DNA of 10,522 nt from positions 1 through 10,522 of the forward strand of contig JBOHER010000130.1 of assembly GCA_050701115.1 (NCBI GenBank), in the 5' to 3' direction. The DNA comes from JBOHER01 sp050701115. Lineage in GTDB: Bacteria > Actinomycetota > Actinomycetes > Mycobacteriales > Pseudonocardiaceae. The translations under genes and the position numbers were made by a program. The stretch's first letter is position 1; each line of letters starts with the position of its first letter. Positions 1-5,946 of the stretch are shown here, one piece after another. The notes beneath the pieces are model-generated. The model did not search any database. It had not been told where the DNA came from and worked only from the letters and a program-made list of their open reading frames with translations.

Positions 1-13
1 CCTTCAGCCCGCC

Positions 14-1102
14 TCACACGTCCGGAGAGAACCGAATGCCGCCATCAGGCAACCGCACACCGGGCCACACGCGGGCACCCTCAACCAGCTCGCAGGCGGC
101 ACCCACCCGAGCGCCGTCGCCGAGCACCGCACCTCGGAGCACCGCGCCCGCACCGACCCGCACATCCTTGCCCAGCACCGAGGCCTCCACCACCGCGCCC
201 GCGCCGACCTGAGCACCGTCGAACAGCACCGACCCGGACACCCTGGCCCCGGCGGCAACCACCGCCCCCGCGCCAATCGTGCTGCCGCCGTCCACCGTGG
301 CGTTCTGGGCGACCGACGCGCCATCGAGCAGCAACCGCTCACCGGGCGAGCCTGCCAGCGCCGCGGTCGGCGCCATGCCGCGAACCAGATCGGCAGAACC
401 CTGCACGAACGCGGCAGGCGTGCCAACATCCAGCCAGTATGAGGAGTCCACGAAGCCGTGCAGATGCGCCCCTGAGGCGAGCAGGCCGGGGAACGTCTCG
501 CGTTCCACCGACACCGGCCTGCCCGCGGGAATCGTGTCGATCACCGACCGGCGAAACACGTAGCAGCCCGCGTTGACCTGATCGGTAGGCGGATTCGGCG
601 TCTTCTCCAGAAAGGCGGTGACCCGGCCATCGGCATCGGTCGGCACCGATCCGAACCGGCTCGGGTCGTCCACCTTCACCAGGTGCAAGGTCACATCGGC
701 GCCCGCATCGCGATGACTGGCCAGCAGAGCCCTCGGGTCGGCGCCGGAAAGGATGTCGCCGTTGAACACCATGACGTCGTCGGCGCGCAGCTTGTCGGCG
801 ACGTTGCGAATCGCGCCCGCGGTGTCCAAGGGCACATCCTCGACGACGTACTCGAGCTCGAGCCCGAATCGCGAGCCGTCGCCGAAGAACTCGGAGAACA
901 CCTCCGACTGGTAGGAGGTGCCGAGCACCACGTGGGTGACCCCGGCCGCGCGAATCCGCGAGAGCAGATGCAGCAGAAACGGCACCCCGGCCGTCGGCAG
1001 CATCGGCTTCGGCGCCGACAAGGTCAGCGGCCGAAGCCTGGTTCCCTTGCCGCCGACCAGCACAACGGCGTCAGCGCTGCGCGAAGGCCCAGACTCCGGC
1101 AT
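14..1102 (-). CDS. manB: Mannose-1-phosphate guanylyltransferase (GDP-mannose pyrophosphorylase), ManB/Rv3264c type
   Basis: This cytosolic enzyme is predicted to make GDP-mannose from mannose-1-phosphate and GTP, the donor for mannosylated lipids, glycoproteins and lipoglycans. The 362-residue product begins with a nucleotidyltransferase fold: the nucleotide-binding loop GGKGTRLRPLT (residues 17-27), APKPMLP (30-36), the metal-binding NGD (114-116), FLEKT (164-168), NAGCYVF (177-183) and WLDVGTP (223-229). From about residue 255 to 350, alternating Gly/Ala/Val hexapeptides indicate a left-handed beta-helix. The C-terminal RVWPGVRLPDGGIRFSPDV closely resembles M. tuberculosis ManB as I remember it. 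I chose the ATG at 1102 because AGAGGA lies 9 bases upstream and the family starts just before DAVVLVGGKGTR; the longer reading frame to 1225 runs into the promoter region. It is divergent from the small gene at 1260. A glucose-1-phosphate thymidylyltransferase is a less likely alternative. Confidence 0.93.
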   Translation of the reverse strand: MPESGPSRSADAVVLVGGKGTRLRPLTLSAPKPMLPTAGVPFLLHLLSRIRAAGVTHVVLGTSYQSEVFSEFFGDGSRFGLELEYVVEDVPLDTAGAIRNVADKLRADDVMVFNGDILSGADPRALLASHRDAGADVTLHLVKVDDPSRFGSVPTDADGRVTAFLEKTPNPPTDQVNAGCYVFRRSVIDTIPAGRPVSVERETFPGLLASGAHLHGFVDSSYWLDVGTPAAFVQGSADLVRGMAPTAALAGSPGERLLLDGASVAQNATVDGGSTIGAGAVVAAGARVSGSVLFDGAQVGAGAVVEASVLGKDVRVGAGAVLRGAVLGDGARVGAACELVEGARVWPGVRLPDGGIRFSPDV

Positions 1103-1158
1103 GATGCTCGATCCTCTCGTTCTTCCGCCCAACGGAGCGACAGACCGCACAGAATGCC

Positions 1159-1187
1159 TGACGGTCCACACCCGGAGGGCATACCCT
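1159..1187 (+). promoter_or_regulatory. Candidate promoter of the small gene at 1260, in the divergent region 1103-1259
   Basis: The region 1103-1259 separates two divergent genes and should hold promoters for both. On the plus strand TGACGG (1159-1164) is followed after 17 bases by TACCCT (1182-1187), which fits the TANNNT -10 pattern of actinobacterial housekeeping promoters. The leader would be about 65 bases and ends in the ribosome binding site GGGGAGG (1247-1253). On the minus strand TAGGGT (complement of 1183-1188) could serve manB, but no convincing -35 box accompanies it. This is pattern matching only. Confidence 0.35.
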
Positions 1188-1259
1188 AGACAGCACACGG
1201 GCGAGTCCTCGGCACGAGGCCCCACAACGATGAAACACGGTCAGCAGGGGAGGCCGAGG

Positions 1260-1673
1260 ATGGACCCTCGCGAAAGGGCGGACGCGATGCTCCTGCGCGC
1301 CCAGGCACGCGGATCATTCGTGGTCACGCCGGACAATGCGGTTTCGCCCATGGACGCGGCCAACACGCAGCAGATCCCGCGTTCGGTCGTGCATGATGCC
1401 GATCTGCGCTCGGTTGACCCGGATGCCACCACGGTGGTGTCCGATGCGGAGATCCGCCAGCACGACGCGCGGGCGGACTACCTGGCCGATCGTGAGCCCA
1501 CCTCCGCGCTCGGCGGCGCGCCGGAATCGCCGACCACACCGATGACACTCCCCCCGCAACCCGAGCCCCAGCCGGAGTCCGAGCCGGAAATGGAGACCGT
1601 TGAACTCGACGGGTTCATTCCGACCACGACGCAACGGACCAGGTCCAGCCTCTCGCGTCGCCTCGACGGCTGA
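1260..1673 (+). CDS. Small acidic, proline-rich protein of unknown function
   Basis: I do not know a function for this 137-residue protein. The start is the ATG at 1260: GGGGAGG at 1247-1253 sits 6 bases upstream, while the ATG at 1230 and the longer frame from 918 lack such a site and overlap manB. The N-terminal half (MDPRERADAMLLRAQARGSF, then VVTPDNAVSPMDAANTQQIP) looks ordered and, from memory, resembles conserved hypothetical proteins of Pseudonocardiaceae. Residues about 90-112 form a Pro/Glu linker (PQPEPQPESEPEMETVE). The last 15 residues are basic and Ser/Arg-rich (RTRSSLSRRLDG). There is no signal peptide, membrane segment or enzyme motif. It lies between manB and wbbL on the opposite strand and ends 14 bases from the wbbL stop. 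A regulatory or scaffold role is possible but unproven. Confidence 0.8.
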   Translation: MDPRERADAMLLRAQARGSFVVTPDNAVSPMDAANTQQIPRSVVHDADLRSVDPDATTVVSDAEIRQHDARADYLADREPTSALGGAPESPTTPMTLPPQPEPQPESEPEMETVELDGFIPTTTQRTRSSLSRRLDG

Positions 1674-1693
1674 CCTCGCGGCGCCGGTCAGCC
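1668..1693. terminator. Bidirectional hairpin spanning two convergent stop codons
   Basis: GGCTGACC (1668-1675) and GGTCAGCC (1686-1693) form a perfect 8-bp inverted repeat around a 10-base loop that itself contains GGCGCC. The TGA of the small gene (1671-1673) lies in one arm and the TGA of wbbL (complement of 1688-1690) in the other. There is no T tract on either side, which is common for actinobacterial terminators. The position between convergent genes 14 bases apart makes a shared terminator the natural reading. Confidence 0.6.
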
Positions 1694-2590
1694 CTGGTCG
1701 CGCCGGGTGTCCAGCCAGAGCCGCAATGCCAGCCCGGCTCGGATCAGCGTGAGCACCGGCTGCCAAGACCACCCGGGGTGCCGATCGGCGAGGTAGCGGT
1801 AGGCGCTGTCGTGATGCGCTGCCGACATGCGCTGCGATGCCCGCGAGGTGGAGTGCGCCCCGAGGTGCATCACGCCTGCGGAGGGTACATAGACGTTGAG
1901 CCACCCCGCCCGGCCCAGCCGGTCACCGAGATCGACGTCCTCGAAGTACATGAAGTAGCGCGGGTCGAAACCGCCGACGGCATCGAAGGCCTCCCTGCGC
2001 AGCAGCAGACACGAGCCGGACAGCCAGCCCGCCGCGCGCTCCGACGGCTCACCGCGGTCCTGCAGGTAGGCCCGGGTCCACGGGTTGGCAGGCCAGATCC
2101 GGCCGAACACCGCGTGCCCCATGCCCCTGCCCAGCGAGGGCAGCAGCCGCGCCGACGGGTACACACTGCCGTCCGGCCGCCGGATCAGCGGGCCGAACGC
2201 GGCCCCCCGTGGCCACCGTTCGGCCGCATCCAGCAAGCTATCGATCGCGTTCGGATCCCACTCGAGATCCGGATTGGCGACCACAATCCACCCAATCGAG
2301 TCATCCAACACATCGATCGCAGTGTTCGCCGCGGTGCCGTAGCCGAGGTTGTCCCCCATCGGCATCAGGCGGACGCCGTCGCTCTCCGCAGCGCGCTCGG
2401 GCTCGCCATCGACCGAGCCGTTATCAGCCAGAATGACCTGAATCTCGCGCGAAGTGGCCTTGGGCAGCGTCTCAAGAAACCGTTGCAGGGCCCCGCCAGG
2501 CGAGTAGGTCACGGTCACAACGGCGAGGGCATCACCGTAGGTCCGTGGCGTCGGCTGAAGCTTCGGCTGGGGCACAAGGTCATTGTGCAT
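1688..2590 (-). CDS. wbbL: WbbL-type rhamnosyltransferase (GT2) of the arabinogalactan linker
   Basis: The predicted role is transfer of L-rhamnose from dTDP-rhamnose to decaprenyl-diphospho-GlcNAc at the inner membrane face, forming the linker that joins arabinogalactan to peptidoglycan. The 300-residue product is a single GT-A domain: ALAVVTVTYSPGG (21-33), the donor-binding ADNGS (55-59), NLGYGTA (81-87), ANPD in the DXD position (105-108), DGSVYPSARLLPSLGRG (140-156), GWLSGSCLL (188-196) and FMYFEDVDLGDRLG (213-226). The spacing and wording of these blocks match M. tuberculosis WbbL1 (Rv3265c) as I recall it. The start at 2590 lies 6 bases after the stop of the upstream GT4 gene, so translation is probably coupled; no strong ribosome binding site is seen. 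The roughly 20 residues before the conserved core are extra, so a later start cannot be excluded. It is the last gene of a minus-strand run of three. Confidence 0.88.
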   Translation of the reverse strand: MHNDLVPQPKLQPTPRTYGDALAVVTVTYSPGGALQRFLETLPKATSREIQVILADNGSVDGEPERAAESDGVRLMPMGDNLGYGTAANTAIDVLDDSIGWIVVANPDLEWDPNAIDSLLDAAERWPRGAAFGPLIRRPDGSVYPSARLLPSLGRGMGHAVFGRIWPANPWTRAYLQDRGEPSERAAGWLSGSCLLLRREAFDAVGGFDPRYFMYFEDVDLGDRLGRAGWLNVYVPSAGVMHLGAHSTSRASQRMSAAHHDSAYRYLADRHPGWSWQPVLTLIRAGLALRLWLDTRRDQG

Positions 2591-2596
2591 GGTCGG

Positions 2597-3748
2597 CTAT
2601 CCGGCGATCAGGTGGCCCGCCAGCGCGCGACCATAAGTCTCACGGTGACGTTGCGCACTCGTGGACCAGGAAAACTCCTTCGCCCTGCGCTCGGCGGAGG
2701 TGGCGAGTTCGGCGCGGCGGCCGGGACGGTCCAGCAACTCGCGCAGCGCGACAGCGACATCACCAGCGCCGACACCGCAGTACGCGACCGCCTCGCCGCC
2801 CACCTCCGGCAACGCGAGCCTGCGCGTGGTGAGCACACAAGCGCCGCAGGCCATCGCCTCCAGCACCGGCAGACCGAACCCCTCCCCCAGGCTCGGATAG
2901 GCCACCAGGTCAGCTCCGCCGAGAAAGCCTGCGAGCAGAGCGAACGGGAGGTAACCGGCTCGGATCACCCGCAGCCGATGCGAAACCGCGTCCAGGGCCT
3001 TGGCGATCTGGGTGTCCCATCCCGGCTGCCCGGCGAGGACCAGCGCGGGCGGATCAGCGCGGCCGGCGACCGCCTGCGCGAAACCGCGAATTAAGGCGGG
3101 CACGTTCTTCCTGGGCTCCAACGCGCCGAGGAAGGCGATATAGGAGTCGCTGCCCAGCCCGACCACGTCCCGAGCTGCCCGCACCTCGTCGGCAAGTGGC
3201 GGATGGAAACGCTCGACATCCACCCCGTGGTGAATGACGTCCATCCGGGACCTTTCCGCGCATGCGACGGTCACCAACTCGTCGGCGGTGGCCGCACTGG
3301 GCACCACGCAGCGGGCAGCCCTGCGTAACGCGGTCGCCGTCCAAGTACGGAAGAAACGGGCCTTGACCAAGGAGTGCAGCACCGGATCGGTGTAGAAGGT
3401 CGCATCGTGCAGGGTCACCACGGAGGCGGCCCGGGTGGCCAGCGGCATCGTGTAGTGCGGGGAGTGCACAACGTCGACGGCCAGCCTGCGCACCAACCGG
3501 GGCAAGGTGGTCTGCTCCCAGGCCAGCCGCGCGGTTCGGGTGGCCACCGTCTCCGGGGTCACCACCACCCGCGATCGGGGAGCGAGCCGCCCGTACAGCT
3601 CTCCGTCCCGTGGCTGACACACCACGGTGAGCCGGGCACCGTCCGCATCGAGTGCGGCGGCCAGCGAATCGACGTACCGGCCGACGCCACCCCGGTCGGC
3701 CGGAACTGCCGTCGCATCGATCGCAACACTGGGATCCCCTAGAGCCAC
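2597..3748 (-). CDS. GT4-family glycosyltransferase (GT-B fold)
   Basis: This is a retaining GT-B glycosyltransferase of about 383 residues, the usual length for GT4. Visible blocks, numbered from the GTG at 3748: VAIDATAVPADRGGVGRY (8-25) with the glycine-rich acceptor-side loop, VVTLHDATFY (110-119), VIHHGVDVERF (171-181), FLGALEPRKN (206-215), VLAGQPGW (237-244), and EGFGLPVLEAMACG (289-302) with the E-x7-E pair at E289 and E297. The start is uncertain. An in-frame ATG at 3802 would overlap the upstream gene by 20 bases, but its first codons (AGT TTG, GTT CTT, CAA CAA CAT, AAT) are unlike the GC-rich codons elsewhere, so I prefer GTG 3748, 34 bases after the upstream stop. Neither has a clear ribosome binding site. 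Donor and acceptor are unknown; the context beside wbbL suggests a cell-wall or surface glycan. Confidence 0.87.
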   Translation of the reverse strand: MALGDPSVAIDATAVPADRGGVGRYVDSLAAALDADGARLTVVCQPRDGELYGRLAPRSRVVVTPETVATRTARLAWEQTTLPRLVRRLAVDVVHSPHYTMPLATRAASVVTLHDATFYTDPVLHSLVKARFFRTWTATALRRAARCVVPSAATADELVTVACAERSRMDVIHHGVDVERFHPPLADEVRAARDVVGLGSDSYIAFLGALEPRKNVPALIRGFAQAVAGRADPPALVLAGQPGWDTQIAKALDAVSHRLRVIRAGYLPFALLAGFLGGADLVAYPSLGEGFGLPVLEAMACGACVLTTRRLALPEVGGEAVAYCGVGAGDVAVALRELLDRPGRRAELATSAERRAKEFSWSTSAQRHRETYGRALAGHLIAG

Positions 3749-3782
3749 CCCGGCAGAGTACGACCGATTGCCATGTTGTTGG

Positions 3783-4958
3783 TCAAGAACCCGCAAACTC
3801 ATCGCCGCGCGCCGCATTCGTGTGCAGGGCCCACACCGCTTCGGCTGCTTTCCGCCAAGAGAACTCGGCGGCGCGTCGCCTGCCCGCCACGGCCAGCTGA
3901 GCCGACCACACCGGGTCGCCGAGCACGTCTCGCACCGCGTCAGCGAGCGCACCGGCGTCGCCTCGGGGCACCGCGACGCCCGCTGCCCCCGCCACCTCCA
4001 TCAGGGCGGGGGCATCCGAATGAATGACCGGCACCCCGGCAGCCATGGCTTCCAGCACCGGCAAGCCGAACCCTTCCGCGTGGCTCGGCGCGGCCAGTGC
4101 GGCTGCCCTGCGCAGCACCGCCGCGAGTTCGAGATCGGGCAATCTGCCCAGCACCCGCACCGCCCCTGCGGGTAATCCACACTGGGCAGCCAGCGTCAAC
4201 GGATCGAGCCCGCCCCAGCCGGGTTGCCCGACCAGCAGCAGGTGGGGCGCTGGGTGGCCGGCACGATACAGCCGCGCGATGGCGTCGATCAGCACGTCCA
4301 ACCCCTTGCGCGGCTCCAGGGTGCCGACGGCCACGACGTAGCGGGCGGGCAGGTCCAGGTGGGCGACGTCGACCCGGACTTGGGCGTCCTCGGCCGCGGT
4401 GAACACGTCGGCGACGCCGTGCCCGATCACCTGCACCCGAGCCCCACCGGGCACCCGCTCGGCGAGTTCGTCGGCGACCGACCGGGTCGGCACCACGATC
4501 ACATCGGCTCGGCGGGCAGCTCGGTTGATCACCGCCTTGTGCCAGCTGACACCGCGCCGGGTCAGCGTGTGCGGGTGGCTCCAAGGCACCGTGTCGTGCA
4601 CGGTGACCGCGAGGGAGGCGTTCCGGAACCGGCCGAAGGCGGGTCTGCCGGGCGGGGCGAGCGGGGTCGGGGCGTGCACCGCATCGCCACCCGGCCAGTA
4701 CGGGACCCCCGCCTGCCACATCGCCGCCAGAGCCCGCCGCGGAACCGGCAGCACCCGAGGTCCGCACACACCGGAGATGACCGCGGAGCTGACGTCCGGG
4801 TGACGGGACACCACGCTGGCGACCGACCAGTCCCGCGGCGCCGTCCTGGCAAGGGCGCGCAGCAGCTCGGCGGTATATCGCCCGGTTCCCCCCGGCACGG
4901 GCGCCATTAGCTGATCAGCGATCACGACGAGTTCCGGCACGGGCTCTATTGTGCTCAT
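3783..4958 (-). CDS. GT4-family glycosyltransferase (GT-B fold), first gene of the minus-strand run
   Basis: This 391-residue retaining glycosyltransferase has LVVIADQLMAP then PGGTGRYT (22-29), VTVHDTVPW (118-126), VIVVPTRSVADEL (153-165), VIGHGVADVF (177-186), VGTLEPRKGLDVLI (211-224), LLVGQPGWGG (241-250) and EGFGLPVLEAMAAG (295-308) with the E-x7-E pair at E295 and E303. It is the same general type as its downstream neighbour but clearly different in sequence, so it probably adds a different sugar or linkage. I chose ATG 4958, with a G-rich stretch (complement of about 4966-4971) some 7 bases upstream; the longer frame to 5141 lies antisense inside the GT2 gene and is rejected. GTG 4940 is an alternative. 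The start abuts or overlaps that of the divergent GT2 gene, so its promoter must lie inside the coding sequence of that gene. Confidence 0.88.
   Translation of the reverse strand: MSTIEPVPELVVIADQLMAPVPGGTGRYTAELLRALARTAPRDWSVASVVSRHPDVSSAVISGVCGPRVLPVPRRALAAMWQAGVPYWPGGDAVHAPTPLAPPGRPAFGRFRNASLAVTVHDTVPWSHPHTLTRRGVSWHKAVINRAARRADVIVVPTRSVADELAERVPGGARVQVIGHGVADVFTAAEDAQVRVDVAHLDLPARYVVAVGTLEPRKGLDVLIDAIARLYRAGHPAPHLLLVGQPGWGGLDPLTLAAQCGLPAGAVRVLGRLPDLELAAVLRRAAALAAPSHAEGFGLPVLEAMAAGVPVIHSDAPALMEVAGAAGVAVPRGDAGALADAVRDVLGDPVWSAQLAVAGRRRAAEFSWRKAAEAVWALHTNAARGDEFAGS
4947..4952 (+). promoter_or_regulatory. Possible -10 box for a leaderless GT2 transcript
   Basis: TATTGT fits TANNNT, and its 3' end is 7 bases before the GTG at 4960, the spacing expected if transcription starts at or next to the start codon. 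No ribosome binding site precedes either GTG 4951 or GTG 4960, which agrees with a leaderless start. No good -35 hexamer is present, so this is weak. Confidence 0.25.
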
Positions 4959-4959
4959 C

Positions 4960-5910
4960 GTGCCAACACCCCCGCTCACCTGCGTCCTGATCGTCACCTG
5001 GCGGGGTGCCGCGCACATCACCGACTGCCTCGACGCGCTCGCCGCCCAGGACCGTCCACATCGCACGATCGTGGTGGACAACGCGTCCGACGACGGCACC
5101 GCCGAGCTGATCGCGGCGCACCGCAGCGAGCCGGAGGTCATCCGGGTGCCGGAAAACCTCGGTTATGCAGGGGGAATCTCCGCGGGCCTCGCGCACGTGG
5201 ACACCCCCTTCGTAGCGTGGCTCAATGACGACGCCGCACCGCATGAGGGCTGGCTCGCCGAACTGGAGGGCGCACTGCTGGCCGACTCGTCGGTGGCGGC
5301 CGCCGGTGCTCGGCTGATGTACCCGGACGGGTCACTTCAGTCGACGGGCGTGCGGCTCACCGCTGACGGCCACGGAGCCGACCTGAACGATGCAGCGGCC
5401 AGCGCGGCGCCGTACGAGGTGTTCGGGTTCTGCGGCGGTGCCGCGCTGGTGCGCACCGAGGCACTGCGCGCGGTGGGCGGGGTTCCCGCTGAGTTCTTCT
5501 GCTACTACGAGGACACCGACACGTCGTGGCGGCTGCGGCTCGCCGGGTGGCGCGTGCTGTCGGTACCTGCCGCTGGTGTGCGACATGCGCACGGAGCAAG
5601 CTCGCGACCGGGGTCGGCGGAGTTCCACCTGTGGAACGAGCGCAACCGCCTGCTGATGTTGCTGCGCTGCGCGCCTGCGGCGATCGCCGTGCGCGAACTG
5701 GCCAGGTTCATCGCCATCACCGTACTGCTCCCGATCCGCGGGGTGCGCTCATCCGGAGCGGCAGGCCGGGCGCCGAACCTCCAGCTGCGACTGCGCCTGC
5801 GGGCGCTGGCCGGCGTGCTCGCCCTGCTTCCCGGGACCCTCCGCGCACGACGCGCGGTCCGCACCACGCTTGGCCGAGGCGAGGTCTGGCGCAGGTGGGC
5901 GGCGGGCTAG
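4960..5910 (+). CDS. GT2-family glycosyltransferase (rhamnosyl/galactosyl-type)
   Basis: This inverting GT-A glycosyltransferase has about 316 residues. From the start: LTCVLIVTWRGA (strand 1), IVVDNASDDGT (donor base and ribose binding), ENLGYAGGISAGL, AWLNDDAAP (DXD position, near residue 90), a DGSLQSTG segment, FGFCGGAALVRTEAL, and FFCYYEDTDTSWRLRLAGWR carrying the ED acid pair, followed by the WNERNR motif near residue 228. The C-terminal 70 residues include two hydrophobic stretches (ARFIAITVLL and LAGVLALLPGTL) separated by many arginines, suggesting attachment to the inner membrane surface. Two GTG starts are possible: 4951 would overlap the divergent gene by 8 bases, 4960 would not; neither has a ribosome binding site. 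I chose 4960 because of TATTGT just upstream. It resembles WbbL-like enzymes, but the sugar cannot be read from sequence. It leads the plus-strand run. Confidence 0.87.
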   Translation: MPTPPLTCVLIVTWRGAAHITDCLDALAAQDRPHRTIVVDNASDDGTAELIAAHRSEPEVIRVPENLGYAGGISAGLAHVDTPFVAWLNDDAAPHEGWLAELEGALLADSSVAAAGARLMYPDGSLQSTGVRLTADGHGADLNDAAASAAPYEVFGFCGGAALVRTEALRAVGGVPAEFFCYYEDTDTSWRLRLAGWRVLSVPAAGVRHAHGASSRPGSAEFHLWNERNRLLMLLRCAPAAIAVRELARFIAITVLLPIRGVRSSGAAGRAPNLQLRLRLRALAGVLALLPGTLRARRAVRTTLGRGEVWRRWAAG

Positions 5911-5933
5911 TCTGCCAACCACCTGAAAACGTT

Positions 5934-5943
5934 GAGGAGGGGG
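5934..5943 (+). promoter_or_regulatory. Strong ribosome binding site that fixes the start of the GT2-GT4 fusion
   Basis: GAGGAGGGGG contains GGAGG (5936-5940) placed 6 bases before GTG 5947. It therefore rules out the earlier in-frame TTG at 5932, which would put the site inside the coding sequence. It lies in the 36-base gap after the preceding GT2 gene, the only strong ribosome binding site in the plus-strand run. Confidence 0.75.
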
Positions 5944-5946
5944 CCT

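Noticed and set aside
1103..1225. N-terminal extension of manB to 1225
   Set aside because: The extra 41 residues have no family counterpart and occupy the divergent promoter region, and a ribosome binding site supports ATG 1102.
1778..3094. Plus-strand open frame of 438 codons opposite wbbL and the GT4 gene
   Set aside because: It crosses two genes with clear family motifs, is Arg/Pro/Gly-rich without any recognisable domain and has no ribosome binding site; it is a frame kept open by high GC.
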